A stretch of DNA of 31,499 nucleotides from Caulobacter segnis (GTDB lineage: Bacteria > Pseudomonadota > Alphaproteobacteria > Caulobacterales > Caulobacteraceae). The stretch is taken from the NCBI RefSeq assembly GCF_003243465.1, contig NZ_QFQZ01000058.1:1-31499 (forward strand). Direction: 5' to 3'. Shown here piece after piece: positions 23,117 through 30,127 of this stretch (position 1 is the first letter of the stretch; each line of letters opens with the position of its first letter). Under the pieces are notes generated by a model. It had not been told where the DNA came from. It worked only from the letters and a program-made list of their open reading frames with translations, and did no database searches. The translations under genes and the position numbers were made by a program.

Positions 23117-24884
23117 TCGCACGCCCCGCCGGTTCCGGTCCCGCGATTGGTTCGATAACCCCGACCACATCGACATGACCGCGCTCTATCTGGAGCGCTT
23201 CATGAACTACGGGATCACGCCGGAGGAGCTGCGAAGCGGCAAGCCGATCATCGGCATCGCCCAGACCGGCAGCGACATCTCGCCCTGCAACCGCATCCAC
23301 CTGGACCTGGTGGCGCGGGTGCGGGACGGGATCCGCGACGCCGGGGGCATCCCCATGGAGTTTCCGGTCCATCCGATCTTCGAGAACTGCCGTCGCCCGA
23401 CGGCGGCGCTGGACCGGAACCTCTCCTATCTGGGTCTCGTCGAGACCCTGCACGGCTATCCGATCGACGCCGTGGTGCTGACCACCGGCTGCGACAAGAC
23501 CACTCCGGCCGGCATCATGGCCGCCACCACGGTCAACATCCCGGCCATCGTCCTGTCGGGCGGTCCGATGCTGGACGGCTGGCACGAGGGCGAGCTTGTC
23601 GGCTCGGGCACGGTGATCTGGCGCTCGCGCCGCAAGCTGGCGGCCGGCGAGATCACCGAGGAAGAGTTCATCGACCGCGCGGCCAGCTCGGCGCCGTCGG
23701 CGGGCCACTGCAACACCATGGGCACGGCCTCGACCATGAACGCCGTGGCCGAGGCCCTGGGCCTGTCGCTGACCGGCTGCGCGGCCATCCCCGCCCCGTA
23801 CCGCGAGCGCGGCCAGATGGCCTACAAGACCGGCCAGCGGATCGTCGACCTGGCCTATGAGGACGTCAAACCGCTCGACATTCTCACGAAGAAGGCCTTC
23901 CAGAACGCCATCGCCCTGGTGGCGGCGGCCGGCGGCTCGACCAACGCCCAGCCGCACATCGTGGCCATGGCCCGTCACGCGGGCGTCGAGATCTCCGCCG
24001 ACGACTGGCGCGCGGCCTATGACATCCCGCTGATCGTCAACATGCAGCCCGCCGGCAAGTACCTGGGCGAGCGCTTCCACCGGGCCGGCGGCGCGCCGGC
24101 GGTGCTGTGGGAGCTTCTCCAGCAGGGTCGCCTGCACGGCGACGTGCTGACCGTCACCGGCAAGACCATGGGCGAGAACCTGCAGGGCCGCGAGACCAGC
24201 GACCGCGAGGTGATCTTCCCCTACCACCAGCCGCTGGCCGAGAAGGCCGGCTTCCTGGTTTTGAAGGGCAACCTGTTCGACTTCGCGATCATGAAGTCCA
24301 GCGTGATCGGCGAGGAGTTCCGCAAGCGCTACCTGTCGGAGCCCGGCAAGGAAGGCGTCTTCGAGGCGCGCGCCATCGTGTTCGACGGCTCGGACGACTA
24401 TCACCACCGCATCAACGACCCGTCGCTGAACATCGACGAGCACTGCATTCTCGTCATCCGCGGCGCGGGTCCGATCGGCTGGCCCGGCTCGGCCGAGGTG
24501 GTCAACATGCAGCCGCCGGATCACCTGCTGAAGAAGGGGATCATGAGCCTGCCGACCCTGGGCGACGGCCGTCAGTCGGGCACCGCCGACAGCCCCTCGA
24601 TCCTGAACGCCTCGCCCGAGAGCGCGGTGGGCGGCGGCCTCTCGTGGCTGCGCACCGGCGACACCATCCGCATCGACATCAACACCGGCCGCTGCGACGC
24701 CCTGGTGGACGAGGCGACGATCGCCGAACGCAAGCAGGAAGGCATTCCCGCCGTCCCGGCGACCATGACGCCCTGGCAGGAGATCTACCGCGCCCACACC
24801 GGCCAGCTCGAGACCGGGGGGGTGCTGGAGTTCGCGGTCAAGTACCAGGACCTGGCCGCCAAGCTGCCCCGGCACAATCACTGA
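23109..24884 (+). CDS. xylD: D-xylonate dehydratase XylD (IlvD/Edd family, Fe-S enzyme)
   Basis: Dehydrates D-xylonate to 2-keto-3-deoxy-D-xylonate, the third step. The product has 591 residues from a TTG at 23109. The three cluster cysteines are in DISPCNR (C60), TTGCDKTTP (C128) and AGHCNTMGTAST (C201). Numbering from this TTG agrees with the ligand positions I recall for the C. crescentus enzyme, which supports the start; AGG lies about seven bases before it. An ATG at 23076 would add 11 residues and overlap xylC by 41 bases. Other marks: GGSTNAQPH, MGENLQGRETSDREV, RGAGPIGWPGSAEVVNMQPP and GDGRQSGTADSPSILNASPE. Last gene of the operon; a terminator follows at once. Confidence 0.96.
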   Translation: MSDRTPRRFRSRDWFDNPDHIDMTALYLERFMNYGITPEELRSGKPIIGIAQTGSDISPCNRIHLDLVARVRDGIRDAGGIPMEFPVHPIFENCRRPTAALDRNLSYLGLVETLHGYPIDAVVLTTGCDKTTPAGIMAATTVNIPAIVLSGGPMLDGWHEGELVGSGTVIWRSRRKLAAGEITEEEFIDRAASSAPSAGHCNTMGTASTMNAVAEALGLSLTGCAAIPAPYRERGQMAYKTGQRIVDLAYEDVKPLDILTKKAFQNAIALVAAAGGSTNAQPHIVAMARHAGVEISADDWRAAYDIPLIVNMQPAGKYLGERFHRAGGAPAVLWELLQQGRLHGDVLTVTGKTMGENLQGRETSDREVIFPYHQPLAEKAGFLVLKGNLFDFAIMKSSVIGEEFRKRYLSEPGKEGVFEARAIVFDGSDDYHHRINDPSLNIDEHCILVIRGAGPIGWPGSAEVVNMQPPDHLLKKGIMSLPTLGDGRQSGTADSPSILNASPESAVGGGLSWLRTGDTIRIDINTGRCDALVDEATIAERKQEGIPAVPATMTPWQEIYRAHTGQLETGGVLEFAVKYQDLAAKLPRHNH

Positions 24885-24892
24885 TCGGACCA

Positions 24893-24926
24893 AAGGCCTC
24901 CGGAGCGATCCGGGGGCCTTCTTCTT
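24893..24926 (+). terminator. Terminator of the xylXABCD operon
   Basis: AAGGCCTCCGGA (24893-24904) pairs with TCCGGGGGCCTT (24909-24920), one G-U pair in twelve, four-base loop, followed by CTTCTT. It starts nine bases past the xylD stop. Confidence 0.8.
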
Positions 24927-24991
24927 AAGGTCTTCCGCCCTCTGGCCTTGCCGCGCGCCCCTTGCCAGGATGCCGCCCGGAGGACGCCGCC

Positions 24992-25870
24992 TTGCAAGAC
25001 TTCGAGCCGCTTTTCGTCGCCGCGCGCCAGGCCGCCAGCGCCGGCCATCCCGATCAGGCCCGCGAGCTCTACGCCAAGGCCGCCCAGACGGCGCGGGCGG
25101 TTGGCGCCGCCATTCCCCTCGCCCACGCCCTGCGGCATGTCTCCGATCTGGACCGCGAGGCCGGGCGCGCCGAGGCGGCGCTGGCCGCCGCCGACGAAGC
25201 GACCGCCCTCTATCGCGCCGCCTCGGAGGCCACGGACCTCGACCTCGCCAACGCCCTTCGCCTGTCGGCCCTGGCGCGAGAGGCGCTGGGCCAGGCCGCC
25301 ACCGACCTCTGGCGCGAGGCCGGCGCGCTCTACCAGGACGCCGACGTCGAGGCCGGGGTCGAGGAGGCCCAGCGGCGGCTGAACCTGGCGACACGCGCGG
25401 CCGAGCCGCAAGACCTGGCGCCGCTCGCCTGGCTGTGGCGGCAGGGCTGGCTGGACGCGCATCTGACGATCGTCCCCGAGGCCCTGGTCGCGCTGCGCAC
25501 GCCGGAGAGCTTCGCCGAACGGATGGCCGCCGCCCTGCCCCAGGTGCGGGTGCTGGGCCCGGTCGGCGCCCCGCTAGGCTTCCACCTGATCAAGGGCGAC
25601 GAGCTGAACCAGTTCTACCTGGCCGACGCGGCGCGTGGCTCGGGCGCGGCCGGCGTGCTGATGGCCGACGCCGAGATGCGGCTGGCGCAGGCGGGCGTCG
25701 AGACCGCCTGGCTGGCCTGCGCGATCGGCAACGCCCGCGCCGCGCGGTTCTACGAGAAGTCCGGCTGGACCCTGGCCCGCGAGGAGATCGTCCCGACCGA
25801 GACCTCGGCCGGGCCGTTCCCGCTGAAGGTCTGGCGATACGAGAAGCGGCTCGATCGCCATCCCGCCTAG
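24992..25870 (+). CDS. Tetratricopeptide-like domain fused to a GNAT acetyltransferase
   Basis: The 292-residue protein has two halves. Residues 1-140 are helical tetratricopeptide-like repeats (SAGHPDQARELYAKAAQTAR, then ALRHVSDLDREAGRAEAALA, DLDLANALRLSALAREALGQ and GVEEAQRRLN). Residues 150-292 form a GNAT domain with VLGPVGAPLGFHLIKGDELN, the acetyl-CoA loop ARGSGAAGVLMADAEMRL, and IGNARAARFYEKSGW. It should acetylate an amine on a small molecule or protein, with the helical half acting as partner or substrate binder. GGAGG at 24979 decides for the TTG at 24992. It follows the xyl operon terminator, so it is probably a separate unit. The substrate is unknown. Confidence 0.82.
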   Translation: MQDFEPLFVAARQAASAGHPDQARELYAKAAQTARAVGAAIPLAHALRHVSDLDREAGRAEAALAAADEATALYRAASEATDLDLANALRLSALAREALGQAATDLWREAGALYQDADVEAGVEEAQRRLNLATRAAEPQDLAPLAWLWRQGWLDAHLTIVPEALVALRTPESFAERMAAALPQVRVLGPVGAPLGFHLIKGDELNQFYLADAARGSGAAGVLMADAEMRLAQAGVETAWLACAIGNARAARFYEKSGWTLAREEIVPTETSAGPFPLKVWRYEKRLDRHPA

Positions 25871-25886
25871 GCCAGCCGGCCAGATC

Positions 25887-25904
25887 GCCGGGCAAAGCCC
25901 CGGC
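25887..25904 (+). terminator. Short hairpin after the TPR-GNAT gene
   Basis: GCCGGG (25887-25892) and CCCGGC (25899-25904) form a six-base stem with no T tract. Weak candidate. Confidence 0.25.
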
Positions 25905-26027
25905 CTTGCCCGCCATACAACCAAATCCCGCACGGCGCTGGCGGGGTCCGTCCCTAGCAGCGAGACTGGCGCGCGCTATGTTCTAGCCACCAGCGCCCAG
26001 CCGCTATCTTCCCGTCAGGAGTCCGCC

Positions 26028-26900
26028 ATGACCGACACCCCCACCTACGTCCCGCCGAAGGTCTGGACCTGGGACAAGGAGAGCGGCGGGCGGTTCGCCG
26101 CGATCAACCGCCCGATCGCCGGCGCCACCCACGACAAGCCCCTGCCCGTCGGCAAGCATCCACTGCAGCTCTACTCGCTGGGCACGCCGAACGGCGTCAA
26201 GGTGACGATCATGCTCGAGGAGCTGCTGGCCCTGGGCCATGCGGACGCCGAGTACGACGCCTGGCTGATCAATATCGGCGAGGGCGACCAGTTCGGCAGC
26301 GGCTTCGTCGCGGCCAATCCCAATTCCAAGATCCCGGCCCTGGTCGACCACCGGGGCGACAAGCCCGTGCGGATCTTCGAGTCCGGCGCCATCCTGATGC
26401 ACCTGGCCGAGACGTTCGGCGCCTTCCTGCCCACCGAGACGGCCGCGCGGGCCGAGTGCCTGTCCTGGCTGTTCTGGCAGATGGGCAGCGCGCCGTTCCT
26501 GGGCGGCGGCTTCGGCCACTTCTACGCCTATGCGCCCTACAAGATGGAGTACCCCATCAACCGCTACGCCATGGAGGTGAAGCGCCAGATGGACGTGCTG
26601 GACCGCAATCTGGCCGAGCGCCCGTTCGTGGCCGGCGACGACTACACCATCGCCGACATGGCCATCTGGCCCTGGTACGGGGGCCTGGCCAAGGGCCTGA
26701 TGTACGAGGCCGGCGAGTTCCTGTCGGTGCAGGACTACAAGAACGTCATCCGCTGGGCCGACGACCTGGCCGCCCGCCCGGCCGTGCAGCGCGGGCGGAT
26801 GGTCAACCGCACCTTCGGCGACCCCGCCAGCCAGCTACGCGAGCGCCACGACGCCAGCGACTTCGACACCAAGACCCAGGACAAGCTGGAGGCGAAGTAG
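26028..26900 (+). CDS. yghU: Glutathione S-transferase-family disulfide-bond reductase YghU
   Basis: A cytoplasmic GST-like enzyme with glutathione-dependent disulfide reductase activity (Nu class). The 290-residue protein is collinear with E. coli YghU: YVPPKVWTWDKESGG, FAAINRPIAGATHDK, LPVGKHPLQLYSLGTPNGVK, MLEELLALG, NPNSKIPALVDH, FESGAILMHLAE, WLFWQMGSAPFLGGGFGHFY, FVAGDDYTIADMAIWPWYGG and the tail RERHDASDFDTKTQDK. The thioredoxin-fold half covers about residues 45-130, the helical half the rest. The ATG follows CAGGAG. Its stop lies only 9 bp from the stop of the convergent TonB-dependent receptor gene. It may protect against oxidative or disulfide stress; nothing here links it to xylose. 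Confidence 0.94.
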   Translation: MTDTPTYVPPKVWTWDKESGGRFAAINRPIAGATHDKPLPVGKHPLQLYSLGTPNGVKVTIMLEELLALGHADAEYDAWLINIGEGDQFGSGFVAANPNSKIPALVDHRGDKPVRIFESGAILMHLAETFGAFLPTETAARAECLSWLFWQMGSAPFLGGGFGHFYAYAPYKMEYPINRYAMEVKRQMDVLDRNLAERPFVAGDDYTIADMAIWPWYGGLAKGLMYEAGEFLSVQDYKNVIRWADDLAARPAVQRGRMVNRTFGDPASQLRERHDASDFDTKTQDKLEAK

Positions 26901-26909
26901 GGAAGACCC

Positions 26910-29084
26910 CTACCCCGGCCCGCCGGCGCTGAAGTCGAACTGTTCGGGCCGGGGCTTGCCGCCGCCGAACGCGTAGCTGAAGCCGAAGAACACCGAGCGG
27001 ACATTGGCCGAGCGGCGCGCGCGATCCCGCAGGGTCGGCGTGTCGGTCACGCTCACGTCCTCGAAGCTGTCCAGCACGTCCTGGGCGGTGACGACCAGCG
27101 ACAGCTTGTCGTTGACCTTCCGGCGATAGCCCAGGTTCAGCATCTTGAACGGCTCGCGATAGCCCTGCGGCGTCAGGCGCTTGCCCGAGGTGAAGGCGTT
27201 CAGCTGGAAGAAGTCCTTGGGCGTGGCCTGCCAGTTGAGGTTCGCGCGGCCCGACAGCGCCGTGCCCGAGCGATTGCCCGAGAAGCCCAGGTTGCCGGCG
27301 TCGATTTCGTTCCAGAACAGGTTGCCGCTGACGTTATAGGTCAGCTTCGGCGACAGGCGGCCATTGGCCACCAGCTCCAGGCCGCCGGCCCGGCTCTTGC
27401 CGAGGTTTTCGCGGGTGGTCAGCAGGACGCCGCCGCCGCGATCGACCACCAGGTCGGTGACGCTGTCGCGGGTGTCGCGGAAATAGGCGGTGGCCAGGTA
27501 GTAGGCCTGGCCCTTCCGGTACTGCCAGCCCAGCTCGTAGGAGTCGGTGACCTGCGGCTTCAGGTTCGGATTGCCGGCCCGGTAGTTGTACGGGTCGATA
27601 TAGATCTCGTAGGGGTTCAGGTCCTGGGCGTTGGGCCGCTGGACGCGACGGCTGTAGTTGGCGTTCAGGGTCTGGCTCTGGCTGAGCGTGTAGCCCATGT
27701 GCAGGGTCGGATAGAGCCGGAAATAGTCGTTCTGGTTCTTCTGGCCCGAGGTCAGCTGGTTGGTGTCGATCTGCACCTGCTCGGCGCGCAGGCCGCCCTG
27801 CACGGTGAAGTCGCCGAACGGCCGCTCATAGGTGACATAGGCCGCATAGACGTCCTGGTCGTAGATGAAGCGGTTGGTGCGGCTGGGATCGACCGCCAGG
27901 GCGTTGGGCGAAGCGCCGGTCTCGCCGCGATTGTCGTAGTCGTTCGACGACCACTCGATATCGAAGCCGGTCTTCAGCTTCACGTCGTCCGGCAGCGGCT
28001 TGCTGTAGTCGACCTTCAGATTGGTGCGCGTCTGGTCCTGGCCGAAGCTCAGGGCCTCATAGACGTCGCCGCCGGGGCTGTTGCGCAGCAGGGCGTTGGA
28101 GTCGCGCGAGAAGTCGGTGATCTCGTGCTCCAGGTGGGCGGTCAGCGTGTGATCGGCGCCCTTCATCTGCCGGCGCCAGTCGGCGCTGATCGCCTTGTTG
28201 TCGCGCGTGATGTCGGCGTCGGTGGTGCGGGTGTAGGCGCGCGAGACGCCACCCAGGGCGTTGCGGCCGGTGTAGGATTCGAACAGGTCGCTGTCGAAGT
28301 CGAAGCGGCGCAGGCGCACCTCGCCGCTGATCCGGTTCTGCTTGTCGAGATCGTAGTCGGCCCCGCCGCGCAGGGTCAGGGCGCCGCCCCTGTTGTCCTG
28401 GTCGGTGTCGAAGCGGCCGGGCAGGAACTGGCCGCTGGCCTTGTCCAGCGTGGCGCGGTCGATCTCCTGGACGCCTTTCTGGGTGTCGCGGCGATAGCCG
28501 GCGTCGCCCGACAGGGTCAGCTTGCCCTCGCGGCGCGTGGCGCTGACCCCGCCGTTGTAGCGGCCGTAGGGACCGACGTTCAGGCGGGCCGTGCCGTTCA
28601 CGCCAGGCTTCTGGGTCTTCTTGGTGATCAGGTTGATGATGCCGGCCGAGCCGTCCGGACGATAGGCGGCCGACGGGTTGGTCATCACCTCGACCCGGTC
28701 GATCTGGTCGGCGGGCAGCGACTGCAGGGCGTCGGCCTTGTTGTCGCCCGAGAACATGCCCGACGGCTTGCCGTCGATCATGATCGTGACATTGGCGTCG
28801 CCGCGCAGGCTGACATTGCCCTGCACGTCGACCTCGACCGAGGGGATGTTGCGCAGGGCGTCGGCGATTGAGCCGGTCTTGGCCGACAGGTCGTTGGCGA
28901 CGCTGTAGCTGCGCCGGTCGATCGAGGTGCGCATCGCCGTCGAGTCGGAGGTGATCGTCACCCCCTCGACGGCGGTCGGGGCGTCCTTGGCCGGGGCCTT
29001 CGGCGGCGCAGGCGCGGTCTGGGCCTGGACGAGGGCGGGCGACAGCACGGCGACCGCCGCCAGCAGAGCATACTTCAAGCGCAA
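26910..29084 (-). CDS. TonB-dependent outer-membrane receptor
   Basis: A 724-residue ligand-gated outer-membrane transporter powered by TonB. The start is a TTG at 29084 with GGGGGAA in front. The signal peptide is MRLKYALLAAVAVLSPALVQ with AQ following. A short TonB-box-like EGVTIT precedes the plug (about 55-150) with GSIADALRNIPSVEVD, VSLRGDANVTIMIDGKPSG, LPADQIDRVEVMTNPSAAYR and SAGIINLITKK. The rest is a beta-barrel of the outer-membrane beta-barrel family type (RRVQRPNAQDLNPYEIYIDP, GNPNLKPQVTDSYELGWQYR). The last strand seems to be VFFGFSYAF, followed by a 17-residue Gly/Pro tail instead of a terminal Phe. The ligand is not evident; proximity to xylose genes makes a sugar possible. Convergent with yghU; AT-rich upstream region with an inverted repeat. 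Confidence 0.93.
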   Translation of the reverse strand: MRLKYALLAAVAVLSPALVQAQTAPAPPKAPAKDAPTAVEGVTITSDSTAMRTSIDRRSYSVANDLSAKTGSIADALRNIPSVEVDVQGNVSLRGDANVTIMIDGKPSGMFSGDNKADALQSLPADQIDRVEVMTNPSAAYRPDGSAGIINLITKKTQKPGVNGTARLNVGPYGRYNGGVSATRREGKLTLSGDAGYRRDTQKGVQEIDRATLDKASGQFLPGRFDTDQDNRGGALTLRGGADYDLDKQNRISGEVRLRRFDFDSDLFESYTGRNALGGVSRAYTRTTDADITRDNKAISADWRRQMKGADHTLTAHLEHEITDFSRDSNALLRNSPGGDVYEALSFGQDQTRTNLKVDYSKPLPDDVKLKTGFDIEWSSNDYDNRGETGASPNALAVDPSRTNRFIYDQDVYAAYVTYERPFGDFTVQGGLRAEQVQIDTNQLTSGQKNQNDYFRLYPTLHMGYTLSQSQTLNANYSRRVQRPNAQDLNPYEIYIDPYNYRAGNPNLKPQVTDSYELGWQYRKGQAYYLATAYFRDTRDSVTDLVVDRGGGVLLTTRENLGKSRAGGLELVANGRLSPKLTYNVSGNLFWNEIDAGNLGFSGNRSGTALSGRANLNWQATPKDFFQLNAFTSGKRLTPQGYREPFKMLNLGYRRKVNDKLSLVVTAQDVLDSFEDVSVTDTPTLRDRARRSANVRSVFFGFSYAFGGGKPRPEQFDFSAGGPG

Positions 29085-29138
29085 GACAGGTTCCCCCAGG
29101 CGGCCCGTCGGCGCGCCGAGCCGAAGCCGCGCCGAACA

Positions 29139-29159
29139 TTACAAAAAGTACATCTGTAA
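29139..29159. promoter_or_regulatory. Inverted repeat in an AT-rich island upstream of the TonB-dependent receptor
   Basis: TTACA (29139-29143) and TGTAA (29155-29159) are separated by 11 bases in a stretch of unusually low GC (29138-29166), 55-75 bases before the receptor start. It could be the promoter and operator region, but no clear -35/-10 pair was placed. Confidence 0.3.
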
Positions 29160-29233
29160 AATAAGATGCCCTGCCGTTTAACCCGGGTTGGACCGGCAAG
29201 ACAAATGTCTTTTCCGCAATGTTCGCGCGGGGC

Positions 29234-29629
29234 TCAGACGCGAAGGATGTGGGGGCTGTATGAGGCCACGACGGCGTCGTGGGTGACGAGGCGCAGGGCG
29301 CCCGAAACGCCTTGGACGACCAGCAGCCGGTCGAAGGGATCGGCATGGATCGGGGGCAGCTGCTCGACGAGGACCGTCTGCTCCGGCGTGATCGGTATCA
29401 GGTCGTAGCCAGACGCGAGGAACAGCTCCATCGCCTCGTCCCCGCCGATCGGCATGGCGTTGGGACCGCTACGGCCCAGACCATGCTTGATCGCGATCTC
29501 CCAGAGGGTGACGGCGCTGACATAGATCTCGTTCTCGGGATCGAGGATCAGCGCGCGCGCCGCGCTCGAAAGACGGGGATCGTCGGTCAGCGACCAGAGC
29601 GCGATGTGGGTGTCCAGAAGTAGCTTCAC
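29234..29629 (-). CDS. vapC: PIN-domain toxin, VapC-type
   Basis: A 131-residue PIN-domain endoribonuclease, the toxin of a type II toxin-antitoxin pair. Visible: MKLLLDTHIALW with the first catalytic Asp (D6), VSAVTLWEIAIKHGLG with the conserved Glu, and HADPFDRLLVVQ and LVTHDAVV with the C-terminal acidic residues. It starts with GTG in a GTGA overlap with the antitoxin TGA (29626-29629), the usual coupling. VapC toxins cleave tRNA or rRNA when freed from antitoxin; this one's target is unknown. It lies downstream of its antitoxin on the minus strand, between the receptor gene and the transporter gene. Confidence 0.9.
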   Translation of the reverse strand: MKLLLDTHIALWSLTDDPRLSSAARALILDPENEIYVSAVTLWEIAIKHGLGRSGPNAMPIGGDEAMELFLASGYDLIPITPEQTVLVEQLPPIHADPFDRLLVVQGVSGALRLVTHDAVVASYSPHILRV

Positions 29630-29874
29630 TCAGAAGAACCGAGGAACAGGCGGGCGGCCTCTTCATCCTCGGCTTCCGGGTTCTGCGGCGCCGTGAACAT
29701 GCCCGCGGCGATGCCGATCCGCCGCTCGATCCCGCGCGAGGGCCGCAAGGCGACGAGGCGGGCGGCCGGACGGCCGTTACGGGCGATGATGATCTCGTCG
29801 ACCTCGCCCTTTTCGACCGCGTCCACCAGCTTGGACAACCTGCTCTTGGCGTCGTGCATGTTGACGGTCGTCAT
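29626..29874 (-). CDS. Type II antitoxin, Phd/YefM family
   Basis: An 82-residue antitoxin that neutralises the PIN toxin and represses the pair's own promoter. The N-terminal DNA-binding part is MTTVNMHDAKSRLSKLVDAV, then EKGEVDEIIIARNGRPAARL, both typical of Phd/YefM proteins. The acidic C-terminal tail (NPEAEDEEAARLFLG) should wrap the toxin. GAGGT precedes the ATG. Tandem TTAGCTA sites directly upstream are the probable operator. Confidence 0.9.
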   Translation of the reverse strand: MTTVNMHDAKSRLSKLVDAVEKGEVDEIIIARNGRPAARLVALRPSRGIERRIGIAAGMFTAPQNPEAEDEEAARLFLGSSE

Positions 29875-29886
29875 GCCCAGACCTCA

Positions 29887-29903
29887 TTAGCTAGAATTAG
29901 CTA
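29887..29903. promoter_or_regulatory. Tandem TTAGCTA operator candidate of the toxin-antitoxin pair
   Basis: TTAGCTA occurs at 29887-29893 and 29897-29903, ten bases apart (one helical turn), each containing the palindrome TAGCTA. The block is AT-rich and lies 13-29 bases before the antitoxin ATG, where the antitoxin or its complex would bind. Confidence 0.6.
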
Positions 29904-30032
29904 ACATATTTCGGCGGGGCGAGAAAGCGCGGGCTTGAGGCCTGCCTCGCCCCACGCGGCTCTGATATCCATGGGATCGGAGGTGAGTCCCACGCGCGAG
30001 CAAAACGGTCGCCAGAACCTGCGCTTGCGTGC

Positions 30033-30046
30033 TGATACCGGTAACA
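30033..30046. promoter_or_regulatory. LacI/GntR-type operator candidate upstream of the sugar transporter
   Basis: TGATACCGGTAACA is symmetric at 12 of 14 bases. It differs by one base from the site before the GH3 gene (8318-8331). It shares the outer TGnTA...TAnCA layout of the XylR site but has a CCGG centre instead of GCGC. It lies 82 bp before the transporter start. Confidence 0.55.
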
Positions 30047-30127
30047 CTAAGGTCGCGCCAACCAGAGGGCCCTTAAGGGGCCGTAGGGGCGTCAACGGGC
30101 CGAGAGCGGCCCAATGGGAGGAAACCT

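Noticed and set aside
22995..25394. Long minus-strand frame opposite xylD and the GNAT gene
   Set aside because: It runs through the xyl operon terminator and encodes only Arg/Gly/Ala-rich sequence; the plus-strand genes are certain.
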